The position numbers were made by a program, and so were the translations under genes. A stretch of DNA of 57,084 nucleotides from Candidatus Poribacteria bacterium (GTDB taxonomy: Bacteria > Poribacteria > WGA-4E > UBA9662): positions 1-57,084 of the forward strand of contig DTUY01000279.1 of NCBI GenBank assembly GCA_012963885.1, given 5' to 3'. Positions within the stretch are counted from its first letter, which is position 1. Every line of letters starts with the position of its first letter. Below the pieces are notes generated by a model. It did no database searches. It saw only the letters and a program-made list of their open reading frames with translations, and had not been told where the DNA came from. Positions 26,202 through 35,372 of this stretch are shown piece by piece.

Positions 26202-28580
26202 TTATTGATCGCTGCATAATTCAATTTTCCCGTTCTGCAATTTTAGCCTTGCCTCGAAACTTTTCCCTGCCTTTGACTTAAAGCCTTTCAGTTGCGATGT
26301 CTCTCCTCTTTTAAGCAAAGTTTTAACTGAACGCAAGCCTATTTTTTTACCGGCAAACGTTTTGGGGACTATAAATCTACACTGTTGTTTAGAATTACTA
26401 CAACTATATGCATTTTCATGTTCAACAATCTTTTGGCTGCACAGTGGACAATCCCCTATCAATGGTAAATCCTTGGTTGCAGGTTGGCTGGCTGGTGCCG
26501 TGTTTTTCTCTGCCTTCCAACTCTCCTGTCGTATAGGTTTCTGGCGATCTTTTTTTGGCACTCCGATATCCATCAGATGCCCGTCATCCGAAAGATAAAG
26601 AACAGACTCAACCCCATCTTTATCTTTAATTGGCCCAAGTAATACTTTGTGTTGAAGAAGTGCTTGAATTTGCCTGACGCTCAGTTCAACCCCCCTATAC
26701 TCACTCCAGATGACAAATTCACATCCTTCCCGCCACTTTGAGCAGCCATAGCCGCGTCGCCCCTTTATAACTGAATTGTTACAACGCGGACAATTTCCTA
26801 AGCTATTGTTATTAATAGCAGACACGTTGCTAGTTTGAATAAGTTCGTTGGTGAACTCAATTACTCTATTCATAAATTGTTCAGCAGGAAACTCACCTTT
26901 TTCCATAGCTTTCAACCTTGATTCCCAACCACCGGTTAATTCGGGAGATTTGAGATTTGGATCCTTAACCAAAGCTATTAGATACCGACCTAAGTCTGTG
27001 GCGATGATTTTCTTTTTTTCCCGCACGATATAACCGCGTCTTAAAAGTGTCTCGATAATCTCAGCACGGGTTGCTGGGGTACCTATTCCCCTATCCTTAA
27101 GAGCATCCTTTGACTGTTCATCTTCGACCATTCGTCCCGCAGTTTCCATTGCTCCCAAAAGTGAACTTTCATTATAGTTGGATGATGGTTTGGTCTTTCC
27201 AGACTTGATAAAGGGCTCATGATCCCCTTGCTCTCCCTTTACAAATTTGGGTAACTGTTGTTCTTCACTGCTATCCTTGTTATTTTGTGTTGGATAGAGT
27301 ACTGTCCAACCCGGATCAATAATACGAGTTCCCCTAGCTTCAAAAGAAACGGAATTAGACACAGCGCCGACCGTGGTAATTTCCTTTATACACTTTGGGT
27401 AAAAGGCAGCAATCAAACGTGTTAAGACGGCACCAAATATATTGGCTGAGGGGCTCGGCAAATCCCTAGGAACTTTCCCCGTTGGAATGATAGCATGGTG
27501 ATCTGTTACCTTTTTATCGTTAATGATGCGCATATTAAAACTGAGATTGTCTAGATCTAATGGGTCTATCTCTTGCTGTTTTTCTGCTTTTAATTTCCGG
27601 AGTACGCTAATTACTTTGCCTTTCATATCCTGACTTAAATACTGAGAATCTGTACGAGGATACGTTAACAATTTGTTTTCGTATAATAACTGAGCCAGTT
27701 CTAGCGTTTTGGAGGCAGAAAGACCGTACAAACGGTTCATATCCCGCTGTAAACTTGTCAAGTCATATAGTAAAGGAGGATTCTGGTTCTGCTTTTTTCC
27801 CTTGATATTTTCAATAACAAATGGATGTCCGCTGACTTTCTCTTGTAATGTCTCAGCATCTTCTTCTTTATTAAAGCGTTTACCTTTAAATTTAAAGACC
27901 ACATCTCGGTACCGAGACATCAATTCCCAAAACGGTTCAGGTCGAAAATTGCGAATTTCATCGTCTCTTTTGACAATCATGGCCAAAACCGGAGTCTGCA
28001 CACGTCCAACACTCCATAAAATTTTTTCTCGACCACCGTACCGCACAGTAAAATTGCGTGTTCCATTTAAGCCAACGATCCAATCAGCTTGGCTTCGGCA
28101 TTTTGCTGCAGCGTATAAATTGTCATACTTACTACCTGATTGTAAGTTATTAAATCCTTCACGAATAGCTTCGTCAGTCAAAGAACTCAGCCATAAGCGC
28201 TGAAAAGATCTATTTTCACAACCAGCCATATGAAATATATAGCGGAAAATCAGTTCGCCCTCACGTCCGGCATCCGTTGCACAAACCACTTCGTCGGCAT
28301 TCTGAAGCAACCGTTTAATCACTGAAAATTGTTTCCGTATTCCAGCATCATCTATCAGTTTCAGTTCGAATATCTCTGGGGTGATAGGCAGTGTGTTTAA
28401 AGACCAACTTTTGTAATTTGGATCATATTCGGCTGGTTCTTTTAAGGTAAAGATGTGGCCAAAGGACCAGGTAACCTGGTAGCCTTGTCCTTCGTAATAC
28501 CCATCACGACGAGACTTCGCTCCGAGAGCAGATGCTATATCACGTCCGACTGACGGTTTTTCAGCTAATACAACCTTCAT
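26202..28580 (-). CDS. topB: DNA topoisomerase III
   Basis: 792 aa. The Toprim domain opens with MKVVLAEKPSVGRDIA and continues with CATDAGREGELIFRY. The active-site tyrosine is in LLTYPRTDSQYL near residue 312. The usual topoisomerase IA four-domain toroid fills residues 1-580. The C-terminal part carries two cysteine-pair modules, CPRCNNSVIKGRRGYGCS near 615 and CPLCSQKIVEHENAYSCS near 725, likely zinc ribbons for single-strand binding. It decatenates DNA and resolves recombination intermediates. Plasmid and mobile-element copies are often similar, but the neighbours here look chromosomal. Confidence 0.92.
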   Translation of the reverse strand: MKVVLAEKPSVGRDIASALGAKSRRDGYYEGQGYQVTWSFGHIFTLKEPAEYDPNYKSWSLNTLPITPEIFELKLIDDAGIRKQFSVIKRLLQNADEVVCATDAGREGELIFRYIFHMAGCENRSFQRLWLSSLTDEAIREGFNNLQSGSKYDNLYAAAKCRSQADWIVGLNGTRNFTVRYGGREKILWSVGRVQTPVLAMIVKRDDEIRNFRPEPFWELMSRYRDVVFKFKGKRFNKEEDAETLQEKVSGHPFVIENIKGKKQNQNPPLLYDLTSLQRDMNRLYGLSASKTLELAQLLYENKLLTYPRTDSQYLSQDMKGKVISVLRKLKAEKQQEIDPLDLDNLSFNMRIINDKKVTDHHAIIPTGKVPRDLPSPSANIFGAVLTRLIAAFYPKCIKEITTVGAVSNSVSFEARGTRIIDPGWTVLYPTQNNKDSSEEQQLPKFVKGEQGDHEPFIKSGKTKPSSNYNESSLLGAMETAGRMVEDEQSKDALKDRGIGTPATRAEIIETLLRRGYIVREKKKIIATDLGRYLIALVKDPNLKSPELTGGWESRLKAMEKGEFPAEQFMNRVIEFTNELIQTSNVSAINNNSLGNCPRCNNSVIKGRRGYGCSKWREGCEFVIWSEYRGVELSVRQIQALLQHKVLLGPIKDKDGVESVLYLSDDGHLMDIGVPKKDRQKPIRQESWKAEKNTAPASQPATKDLPLIGDCPLCSQKIVEHENAYSCSNSKQQCRFIVPKTFAGKKIGLRSVKTLLKRGETSQLKGFKSKAGKSFEARLKLQNGKIELCSDQ

Positions 28581-28647
28581 ATATTTACAATTCTCGCAGG
28601 GTTAAATCGATATTTGGTTGAATCAATACAGAACCCATGATTGAAAA

Positions 28648-29481
28648 CTAGATCTCCAAGAGACTTTTGGGATCTGACTGTGGATAATTATCAATATAGT
28701 TTTGAACGTATTGACGCGCCACAGCAGGCATTTCATCAATATGTTTCAGCAAGACTTCAAGTTGACCATATTCGTGTTTCATAACCGGATATTTAGCTTT
28801 CCAAAACGCACAATGCATTGTCCAACGCTTTTCTCCGTTTGGGTTCCAACCACGATGCCACAGATTCGCATTATAGTAAACAATATCTCCTGGTTCAAGC
28901 ATCAGTTCAATCGCATTAGGCATATTTAAGTTTCCATTTCCTTTTGCCACTTCCAGTTCCTGACAAGTGGAAGCACGCAGATGACTGGCAGGTACAATAT
29001 TCAGAAAATGATCTTCCGGCAAAAGTGGGGCGTTAAACTGTAAAAAATTGCCGTGAAGACGATGAAGAAATGATTCTTCGTCGTCATCCCCCGGCTTGCC
29101 GATATCTCGATGCCACGACTGGCAATAGGGTTGTCCACCACCGTTAGCTAGCATCCCAAAAAGGCTATGCCTAACCGGTTCATCATCTAATAGCGTTTCA
29201 ATATGCGGTGATAAGTCTTCGTCCAGCCACTTAGCATAAGCATAATCATATTTGTCAGGATGTAACAAGTGCCCCACACGAGCAGGAAGACGCTTGCCTT
29301 TATCAATCCATCCGATTTCACAGTCGCCAGCTAGAGCCCGGTCTATTAGCCGGTTAACAGCGGCTAATAACGATTGGATTCGGTTTTTACTAAATGCGTT
29401 ATGAATAACCAAATACCCTAAATCAGTGTATACATCGATATCATTTTGGGTTATTGGAACCTGTGTATGCAAATTTCCCAA
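28648..29481 (-). CDS. Phytanoyl-CoA dioxygenase-family Fe(II)/2-oxoglutarate enzyme
   Basis: 277 aa, typical PhyH family length. The iron ligands appear as HxD in CQSWHRDIGKP near residue 124 and the distal His in NANLWHRGWNPN near 210, with a following Arg for 2-oxoglutarate. It would hydroxylate an aliphatic or sugar-like substrate using O2 and 2-oxoglutarate. The predicted start is TTG at 29481, 13 bases after the Gfo/Idh/MocA stop, so it is probably in an operon with that gene and shares its substrate path. Large PhyH expansions are a known trait of Poribacteria. Confidence 0.85.
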   Translation of the reverse strand: MGNLHTQVPITQNDIDVYTDLGYLVIHNAFSKNRIQSLLAAVNRLIDRALAGDCEIGWIDKGKRLPARVGHLLHPDKYDYAYAKWLDEDLSPHIETLLDDEPVRHSLFGMLANGGGQPYCQSWHRDIGKPGDDDEESFLHRLHGNFLQFNAPLLPEDHFLNIVPASHLRASTCQELEVAKGNGNLNMPNAIELMLEPGDIVYYNANLWHRGWNPNGEKRWTMHCAFWKAKYPVMKHEYGQLEVLLKHIDEMPAVARQYVQNYIDNYPQSDPKSLLEI

Positions 29482-29494
29482 CCTAGTTGTTGAT

Positions 29495-30511
29495 TTAAGT
29501 TGCCATAAATGAGGGAATATCTATGCATTTACCGTTGCAACGTGACGATTCCCAACCTGCTAAGATAGGTGCTAACGAAAAAAGACCATCATGGTAATCA
29601 TTGAGAATCCGGTTTCCATCGTTAGAACGTACGGCCTCAATAAAAGTTTGATCCTGCTTAAACCATGGATCGAAGGCCTCAGTCGTGTAGACGATCTCTT
29701 GATTCATTTCAATACGTTCATAGCCATAGATTGAAAGGTAACCTTGTTCAAAAAAGATCTGGAACCACGGATTATCCTTTGGTTGTCCATTACTAGCGGA
29801 AATAAAGCTTAAGTTGATAGTCGCACCACTTGAGGAGGAAAAATGAAAAGCGCAGGACAACGGTTTAGAATAGTCATCAGGATGATGGTAGAAAGCCTGC
29901 GCTCTGATGATATCCAGCCCTGTCATGAAACGGATGTAATCCACAGCATGTCCACCCCAATCGAAGGCAGAATATCCGCCTCGCTCAAAATCTGAGTGCC
30001 AATCAATATTTTCTTGGTCTAGTTGACGAGAAGGGAGTCCTCCAAAGCTATTGAATTGTGCGTGAATAATCTCTTTATCCTGTAATAATTGGCGTGCTTG
30101 TTGAAAGAGAGGCCGATATCTTTCCCGAAAACCAACGGTGCTCAGAACTCCAGCTTCCTGAATTGCTTCATCGATATGTTGAGCTGTTTCCATCTTGATG
30201 GCTTGTGGCTTTTCACTGAAGATATGAATTCCTTTTGAGGCTGCCATAGCCTCCACATCTGTTCGGGCAAAGGCAGGTACTACGGAATAGAGTACATCAA
30301 ATTCCTCTTGGTCCAATAATTGGTAAGCGTCATGATAGGTTTTGGAGATACCGAACTGTTCAGTTGTGAACTGTAATGCTTTCGGATTTATATCGCAGAT
30401 AGCAACAATATCCACGCCATCAATTTTCATCAGATTAGGTATATGTGTCCTGTTAGCAAACTGGCCAGTTCCAAAGAAAGCCACCCGGACATCAGGTTCA
30501 ATTTTACCCAT
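29495..30511 (-). CDS. Gfo/Idh/MocA-family oxidoreductase A
   Basis: 338 aa. The N-terminal Rossmann fold starts with VAFFGTGQFANRTHIPNL and VVAICDINPKAL, and FSEKPQAIKM gives the conserved EKP catalytic-site motif near residue 100. The second domain has HAVDYIRFMTG (the active-site His and Asp). Enzymes of this group oxidise or reduce sugars, inositols or their derivatives with NAD(P). It is upstream of the PhyH gene (13-base gap) and 150 bases downstream of a second Gfo/Idh/MocA gene, from which a terminator-like hairpin separates it. Confidence 0.88.
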   Translation of the reverse strand: MGKIEPDVRVAFFGTGQFANRTHIPNLMKIDGVDIVAICDINPKALQFTTEQFGISKTYHDAYQLLDQEEFDVLYSVVPAFARTDVEAMAASKGIHIFSEKPQAIKMETAQHIDEAIQEAGVLSTVGFRERYRPLFQQARQLLQDKEIIHAQFNSFGGLPSRQLDQENIDWHSDFERGGYSAFDWGGHAVDYIRFMTGLDIIRAQAFYHHPDDYSKPLSCAFHFSSSSGATINLSFISASNGQPKDNPWFQIFFEQGYLSIYGYERIEMNQEIVYTTEAFDPWFKQDQTFIEAVRSNDGNRILNDYHDGLFSLAPILAGWESSRCNGKCIDIPSFMAT

Positions 30512-30599
30512 TATGCTGCTCCAAAAAACCAGTAGATTCCAGCTTAATATAGCAGAATCTCAACCTAAGTTCAATGACTGGTCAAAAGATACTTATTCC

Positions 30600-30641
30600 A
30601 TCAATAAAACAAATGGGGGAATATTATCGTAATATTTCCCC
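30600..30641 (-). terminator. Probable Rho-independent terminator after oxidoreductase B
   Basis: On the minus strand GGGGAAATATTA, loop CGA, TAATATTCCCC (bases 30641-30616, one mismatch), then a T-rich tract CATTTGTTTTATT. It sits 20 bases after the stop of the 30661-31863 gene. Confidence 0.65.
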
Positions 30642-30660
30642 GATAGTAATCAACTTCAGA

Positions 30661-31863
30661 TCAAATCTTCCATTCTTCATTAATTTCGTCCTGATAGCCT
30701 GTGATCTTGTTGTTATAAACATCTTCGAACTTCACCGATTCCCCACACCATCCAGATTCGTAAATCGCATTGCATACGGCTTGCGCTTTTAGCCCGTCAA
30801 CACCGTCAAGTTCCGGTCGACGACGCGTATGGACAGCATCCAAAAAATCGTATACTTCCAAGGCTACGCCTTCGGTAATATCATGCGGAAACAATCTGTC
30901 TTTCTCCTCTTGGCTGAGACTTTCCATATAGGCTTTTTGCAAATCATCTTTTTCCTGTTTACTGCCATCCCAAAGTTGCAATTCAGGCTGCTGTGGATAT
31001 CCCCCTCCACTGTGGATCGAACCGATACTACCATGATAGCTATTATAACCCATACCACGACCCGGTGCAGCTCCAGTACTCACCCATTGTCCGATGACAC
31101 CATTCTTGAATGTAATGGTTGCTAAAGCAGTATCCTCAACCGTTTGTGGAACATAATCCCCATCCCCAACTTGGAACTGAAACTGGTTTAGATTCTCCAC
31201 TCGCGCGTAGATTTCGTCCGGCTCTCCAAAGAAATAAATCAACAAATCAACGTAGTGTACCCCACCATCGATAATTCCATTTCCACCACTGGTCAGCTTG
31301 TCTTTTCGCCAGACCATTGGCTCATTACGCAAAAGATTTTCTGGGTCGGTAGCCCCGCCAATTCCTTGTCGAAAGAACATCCGTGGCTGACCGATCATTT
31401 TCTCTTTGTTGATCATCCACTCAACCGTTCGTGGGCCCACCCAACGCCGTACCTGCTCCGCAGTAGCTAGAATTCGGTTGTGTGCCTCCGCACTCTGGAT
31501 CATCTTATGGCCAGCCCGTATCGTGACCGCCAACGGTTTTTCTACCATCACATCGAGTCCAGCTTCAAAACAGAGGATAGCAAGCGTATGATGCAGAAAA
31601 TGTGGGCCACAGATATCAGCTGCATTCAACGACTCTTTACCCAGCATTTCGTTAATATCAACGTATACATTAGGCTGAACGTTGTCCTGGCTTTCGGCCG
31701 CTTTGCTGGCAAATTCTTGTGCGCGGTTTTGGTCAACATCACACATAGCTACGAAATCAAAGATGTCGATCCCTTGATTCTTGAGGTAGATATAAGCGTT
31801 CAGATGTGCCCGCGCCATACCACCACAACCGATAATAGCAAGTCGAATTTTATCTTTTTGCAT
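30661..31863 (-). CDS. Gfo/Idh/MocA-family oxidoreductase B
   Basis: 400 aa, longer than oxidoreductase A and not a close duplicate. Rossmann start LAIIGCGGMARAHLNAYI, then FVAMCDVDQNRAQ, and the EKP motif in VMVEKPLAVTIRAG near residue 112. The second domain has the HYVDLLIYFFGEP active-site segment near 210. The substrate is unknown; family members include myo-inositol, glucose-fructose and UDP-sugar dehydrogenases. No twin-arginine or Sec signal, so cytoplasmic. The GGGG ribosome site lies about seven bases before ATG 31863. The gene diverges from the SMP-30-like gene across a 187-base gap. Confidence 0.88.
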   Translation of the reverse strand: MQKDKIRLAIIGCGGMARAHLNAYIYLKNQGIDIFDFVAMCDVDQNRAQEFASKAAESQDNVQPNVYVDINEMLGKESLNAADICGPHFLHHTLAILCFEAGLDVMVEKPLAVTIRAGHKMIQSAEAHNRILATAEQVRRWVGPRTVEWMINKEKMIGQPRMFFRQGIGGATDPENLLRNEPMVWRKDKLTSGGNGIIDGGVHYVDLLIYFFGEPDEIYARVENLNQFQFQVGDGDYVPQTVEDTALATITFKNGVIGQWVSTGAAPGRGMGYNSYHGSIGSIHSGGGYPQQPELQLWDGSKQEKDDLQKAYMESLSQEEKDRLFPHDITEGVALEVYDFLDAVHTRRRPELDGVDGLKAQAVCNAIYESGWCGESVKFEDVYNNKITGYQDEINEEWKI

Positions 31864-31981
31864 TAAAATCCCCCTATTTCATTATGACATTAATTAAGTA
31901 TTGCTGACACCAAAAAGTCATTTTTCGATTATAAAGATTATAAAGAGACTATAACGAGAATTGATATCATACCAACTTTTT

Positions 31982-32010
31982 TTGATTCGTTAAAGGCTAT
32001 CTGTTAAAAT
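31982..32010 (+). promoter_or_regulatory. Sigma70-type promoter for the SMP-30-like gene
   Basis: TTGATT (31982-31987), 17-base spacer, TAAAAT (32005-32010), 40 bases before ATG 32051. Confidence 0.6.
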
Positions 32011-32050
32011 GGCTTTAACCGGAATCTAAAACTTGAATAAGGAGTCAATC

Positions 32051-33112
32051 ATGTTGGAAAATTGGTTTAAATCAAGGATATTCTTTCTAATCACAACTAT
32101 TGCGGTTACTTTTCTGTTTTTTATTCACATACCAGTAACATCTGATACAACGCTAGTCCCAAGTGGAGATGAGAGCATCATCGCCCCTTCTGCCAGATTG
32201 GAGAAATTGTTTGATTCCGGACACTTTACTGAAGGGCCTGCCGTTGCCCTCAACGGAACGGTTTATTTCAGTGATATTACTTTTACTCACGAATCAGGAA
32301 TGCAAGCAGGACATATCTGGGAATATACCCCCCGAACCAAACAAACCAAAATTTTCCGTTCCCCCAGCGGAATGTCCAATGGACTTAAATTCGATGACCA
32401 AGGGAGGCTAATCGCGGCTGAGGGTGCAGATTTCGGTGGTCGTCGACTGACTCGAACAGATCTTCAAACAGGCAGGAGCGAGATTATTGCCGGTTTATAC
32501 GAGGGTAAGCCGTTTAATTCTCCTAATGATATTACTATTGATGAAAAAGGAAGGATCTACTTTAGCGACCCAAGATATATTGGTCATGAACCGATAAACC
32601 AGCCAGTGATGGGTGTGTATAGAATTGATCCCGACGGCTCAATTCATCGTATCATTGCCGATGCAGGAAAGCCAAACGGTGTTGCCATCTCACCTAACCA
32701 GAAAACACTGTATGTCGTTTGTCACAACAACGGAACAACCAACGAGAGCCAACTGTCGGAAGACACGTCTGTCTACAAAGGCCGCATGGCCCTGTTGGCT
32801 TATGATCTTGCCACAGATGGGGCAGCAACTTTTCGGAAAGTTCTGGTTGACTACGCGCCTCAGGATGGTCCAGACGGTTTGGTTGTCGACAAAGAAGGAT
32901 ATCTCTACGTAGCGGTACGTGACGTAACGCGTCCAGGAATCTACATCTATACCCCCGAAGGAGTTGAACGAGCTTATATCCCTACACCTAATCTTCCAAC
33001 AAATGTGGCCTTTGGTCGAGGCGAAGATAGCAAAACCCTATATATCACGGAGGGTACAAGTTTGCAGCGGATCAAGGTGAAGAAGAGCGGCTATCATCTG
33101 CCATCAGAATAA
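32051..33112 (+). CDS. SMP-30/gluconolactonase-like secreted beta-propeller
   Basis: 353 aa from ATG 32051, which has AAGGAG seven bases upstream; an in-frame TTG at 32033 is less likely. An N-terminal hydrophobic stretch (FFLITTIAVTFLFFIHIP) is a signal peptide or anchor, so it acts in the periplasm or outside. The SMP-30 propeller shows SEGPAV-type opening (FTEGPAVALNGTVYFSDI), SNGLKFDDQGRL, NSPNDITIDEKGRIYFSDPRY (metal Asn/Asp) and DGPDGLVVDKEGYLYVAV. The Glu, Asn and Asp metal ligands of SMP-30 lactonases are in place. The probable reaction is hydrolysis of a sugar lactone made by a periplasmic sugar dehydrogenase. A hairpin at 33212-33230 may end its transcript. Confidence 0.87.
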   Translation: MLENWFKSRIFFLITTIAVTFLFFIHIPVTSDTTLVPSGDESIIAPSARLEKLFDSGHFTEGPAVALNGTVYFSDITFTHESGMQAGHIWEYTPRTKQTKIFRSPSGMSNGLKFDDQGRLIAAEGADFGGRRLTRTDLQTGRSEIIAGLYEGKPFNSPNDITIDEKGRIYFSDPRYIGHEPINQPVMGVYRIDPDGSIHRIIADAGKPNGVAISPNQKTLYVVCHNNGTTNESQLSEDTSVYKGRMALLAYDLATDGAATFRKVLVDYAPQDGPDGLVVDKEGYLYVAVRDVTRPGIYIYTPEGVERAYIPTPNLPTNVAFGRGEDSKTLYITEGTSLQRIKVKKSGYHLPSE

Positions 33113-33211
33113 AGGATATACAGAACTATCTTGTGTTTCACATTTGTTTCCCAGTTTGTTGTATTCCTTTAAATAGACCTTTTGCATTAAGTAGTAAAAC
33201 CCACCAAAATC

Positions 33212-33237
33212 TTAGCTGAAAGACAGCTAACTTCTTT
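33212..33237 (+). terminator. Weak terminator-like hairpin
   Basis: TTAGCTG, loop AAAGA, CAGCTAA (33212-33230) then CTTCTTT. Short stem and broken T tract, about 100 bases after the SMP-30-like stop. Confidence 0.4.
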
Positions 33238-33357
33238 AAAATATAGGTTCAAAAACCTCCGAACTTCTGTTTCTTCGACTGGGGCTAGAGGTCTAGTTGG
33301 TAATCTGTATTACAAATGATTCAATTTTCAATACATTATCAAGTTAAACTGTAGGAC

Positions 33358-33395
33358 GAAATTTCTCCTAAAGGAATGGAATTAGGAGAAATTTC
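33358..33395. repeat. Perfect 14-bp inverted repeat upstream of a membrane protein gene
   Basis: Left arm GAAATTTCTCCTAA (33358-33371), ten-base spacer, right arm TTAGGAGAAATTTC (33382-33395), ending 34 bases before the start codon at 33430. No T run follows, so it is not a normal terminator. It could be an operator or an mRNA hairpin; note that the right arm itself carries an AGGAG that would be sequestered. Confidence 0.7.
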
Positions 33396-33429
33396 TTAGA
33401 TCCATAACCTTATTTTTTAAGAGTCAACC

Positions 33430-35283
33430 ATGAAGATGGTACCAGATTTTCTGGCCTTCAGTATCGTCGTCATAGTTGTTACACTTTCTTCAGTTCCTGT
33501 CCTTAAATCCGGAAGTCAGCTGAATTTTGATGTAGATTTCTTCCAATATGCCTCTCGTCATGAAGCTATCAGAAAAAGCTTAATCGAATATCATACCTTT
33601 CCGATGCGTTCTCATTGGTTAGGCGGTGGTTTCCCGACACTCGGCGATCCGGAGGATCCGACCCTAAACCCTCTTGTACTGATTACAATCTTATTTAACC
33701 CAATTACTGGGCTTAAACTCATTGTTTTTTTCGCACTGCTGATTGGTGGGTTAGCGACTTATGCGTTGGCACGTTACATCCTTGGATATACACAGTGGGG
33801 ATCACTTTTTTCGGCATTGATCTTTAGCTTGAGTTTGTTCGTTCCATTACGAGTCCAAGATGGAAATCCCAACGAAGTTTATGCGACTTTCCTTCCCTTA
33901 TGTTTACTATTGATAGGATTGGCCTGCCGTGGTTATAAGCTTCCAATTTTAGTTCTGCCGGTTGTGTTCTACACCATGCTTTCCGACGGAAAATTGAACT
34001 GCTTAATGGGGATGTTTTACATTGGAGTGATTTGCTTGCTCAACCTCATTCCAGGGTTCAGGATATTTGCTAAGAACAAGTCGGTTGATCGGATTTATGT
34101 TCAGCCTCTTAAGGTTTTTCTCCTCGTGATAGGTATAACATTTCTTGTTGGAATGGTACGAATCCTACCAGCTGTTGAACATATAAACGCCAAAGGCGGC
34201 TTAGGAAATATTGATCTGTTATTCTACGATGAAACCTATAGTTTTTCCGGCTACGAATTTGAACGTCTCTGGCAGGAAACGGTTGGATGGAAAGGTAGGC
34301 AGGGGCTTGTCACAATTGGGTGGCTTCCGGTTCTCCTTTTTGTAATCACTATATTTGTTTTTTGGAGAAAATCTCTGCCTTGGGGAATAGTACTGATATT
34401 ATTTGGGTGGTTGGCGCTTGCCAACAATATATCTATTGATTTATTCGAGATACTATGGCACTTGCCAATATTCAACGCTGTTCGTCAACCCATTAAATAT
34501 TTTAGCTTTCAGATCGTCTTCACTATTGCTATAGCCTCAGGACAGTGTTTTGTACTGTTAAAACGACTCCATCCCCAATGGTTGGAGCATTTAATCTCTG
34601 TTATCTTGATTATGCTTGGTATAGGATTTCTTTATCCGAGAATAACAAAGATCCAAAGTGAAACCTATAATTTTGTCCACCCTCAATTGACCCAGCCGAA
34701 AACAGGGTTTTTTAATGTAAAAGGTTGGGATTTGAAGCGGAATCGTAAAGAGCCATCCCTTGCTATCACTTACTTCAACCTTCTTAGAAATATAGGAACG
34801 ATCGATTGGTATACAGGTATCCCACTTGAGGAAAATGCTGTCCCTAAATATTTTGTGGATATCGATAATAATTATCTTCCAAATCCTGAATACCGTGGGG
34901 AAGCTTTTCTCTTAAAATCCGGAAATAATGTAAGAAGTAAATTTCGGCCAAACTTGATTAGCGTTGAGGTCAATCTCCAAAAGCCTGATATTCTTATTAT
35001 TAACCAGAATTATCATCCTGATTGGCATACTGATCACGGAGAATTGTTCAATAAGAATGGGCTAATTGCATTGCGGCTTGATCAAACTGATGCCTATCAA
35101 ATTCATCTGCGTTACTATTCCCGCAGCTTTTATCTGGGACTGGCGATTACTGTTTTTAGTATGGTTACTTTGGGATGGGTCTGTTGGGCTTACCGAACGG
35201 CACGCCTGCATGATTGGATACGCCATCGTTCGCTGTTACTCAGATACAGTAGTCGCACGATCTTATGGTTAATCGAAAGATGA
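33430..35283 (+). CDS. Large polytopic membrane protein, GT-C glycosyltransferase-like
   Basis: 617 aa with about 11 to 13 hydrophobic helices and a soluble C-terminal part (residues about 430-560) before a last membrane helix. A luminal loop after helix 1 (FPMRSHWLGGGFPTLGDPED) contains the acidic residues expected of a GT-C donor-acceptor site, with RQPIKYFSFQ as a later conserved loop. This pattern resembles YfhO/GT-C sugar transferases that use polyprenyl-phosphate sugars at the membrane, but no single motif decides the family. The gene stands alone, preceded by the 14-bp inverted repeat and followed by the M81 peptidase gene 90 bases on. Confidence 0.7.
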   Translation: MKMVPDFLAFSIVVIVVTLSSVPVLKSGSQLNFDVDFFQYASRHEAIRKSLIEYHTFPMRSHWLGGGFPTLGDPEDPTLNPLVLITILFNPITGLKLIVFFALLIGGLATYALARYILGYTQWGSLFSALIFSLSLFVPLRVQDGNPNEVYATFLPLCLLLIGLACRGYKLPILVLPVVFYTMLSDGKLNCLMGMFYIGVICLLNLIPGFRIFAKNKSVDRIYVQPLKVFLLVIGITFLVGMVRILPAVEHINAKGGLGNIDLLFYDETYSFSGYEFERLWQETVGWKGRQGLVTIGWLPVLLFVITIFVFWRKSLPWGIVLILFGWLALANNISIDLFEILWHLPIFNAVRQPIKYFSFQIVFTIAIASGQCFVLLKRLHPQWLEHLISVILIMLGIGFLYPRITKIQSETYNFVHPQLTQPKTGFFNVKGWDLKRNRKEPSLAITYFNLLRNIGTIDWYTGIPLEENAVPKYFVDIDNNYLPNPEYRGEAFLLKSGNNVRSKFRPNLISVEVNLQKPDILIINQNYHPDWHTDHGELFNKNGLIALRLDQTDAYQIHLRYYSRSFYLGLAITVFSMVTLGWVCWAYRTARLHDWIRHRSLLLRYSSRTILWLIER

Positions 35284-35372
35284 CTTGAGATTTTTGTAAT
35301 AGATCAACAATTGCTGGATAGTACGGCAATCCAGGATTTTCTAAATTGAGATTAAAAAGACAGGGTACATAA

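Larger units (their letters stand above)
33113..33429. other. Intergenic region with two inverted repeats
   Basis: 317 bases without coding signal. It holds a weak terminator-like hairpin near 33212 and a perfect 14-base inverted repeat at 33358-33395. Confidence 0.55.
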
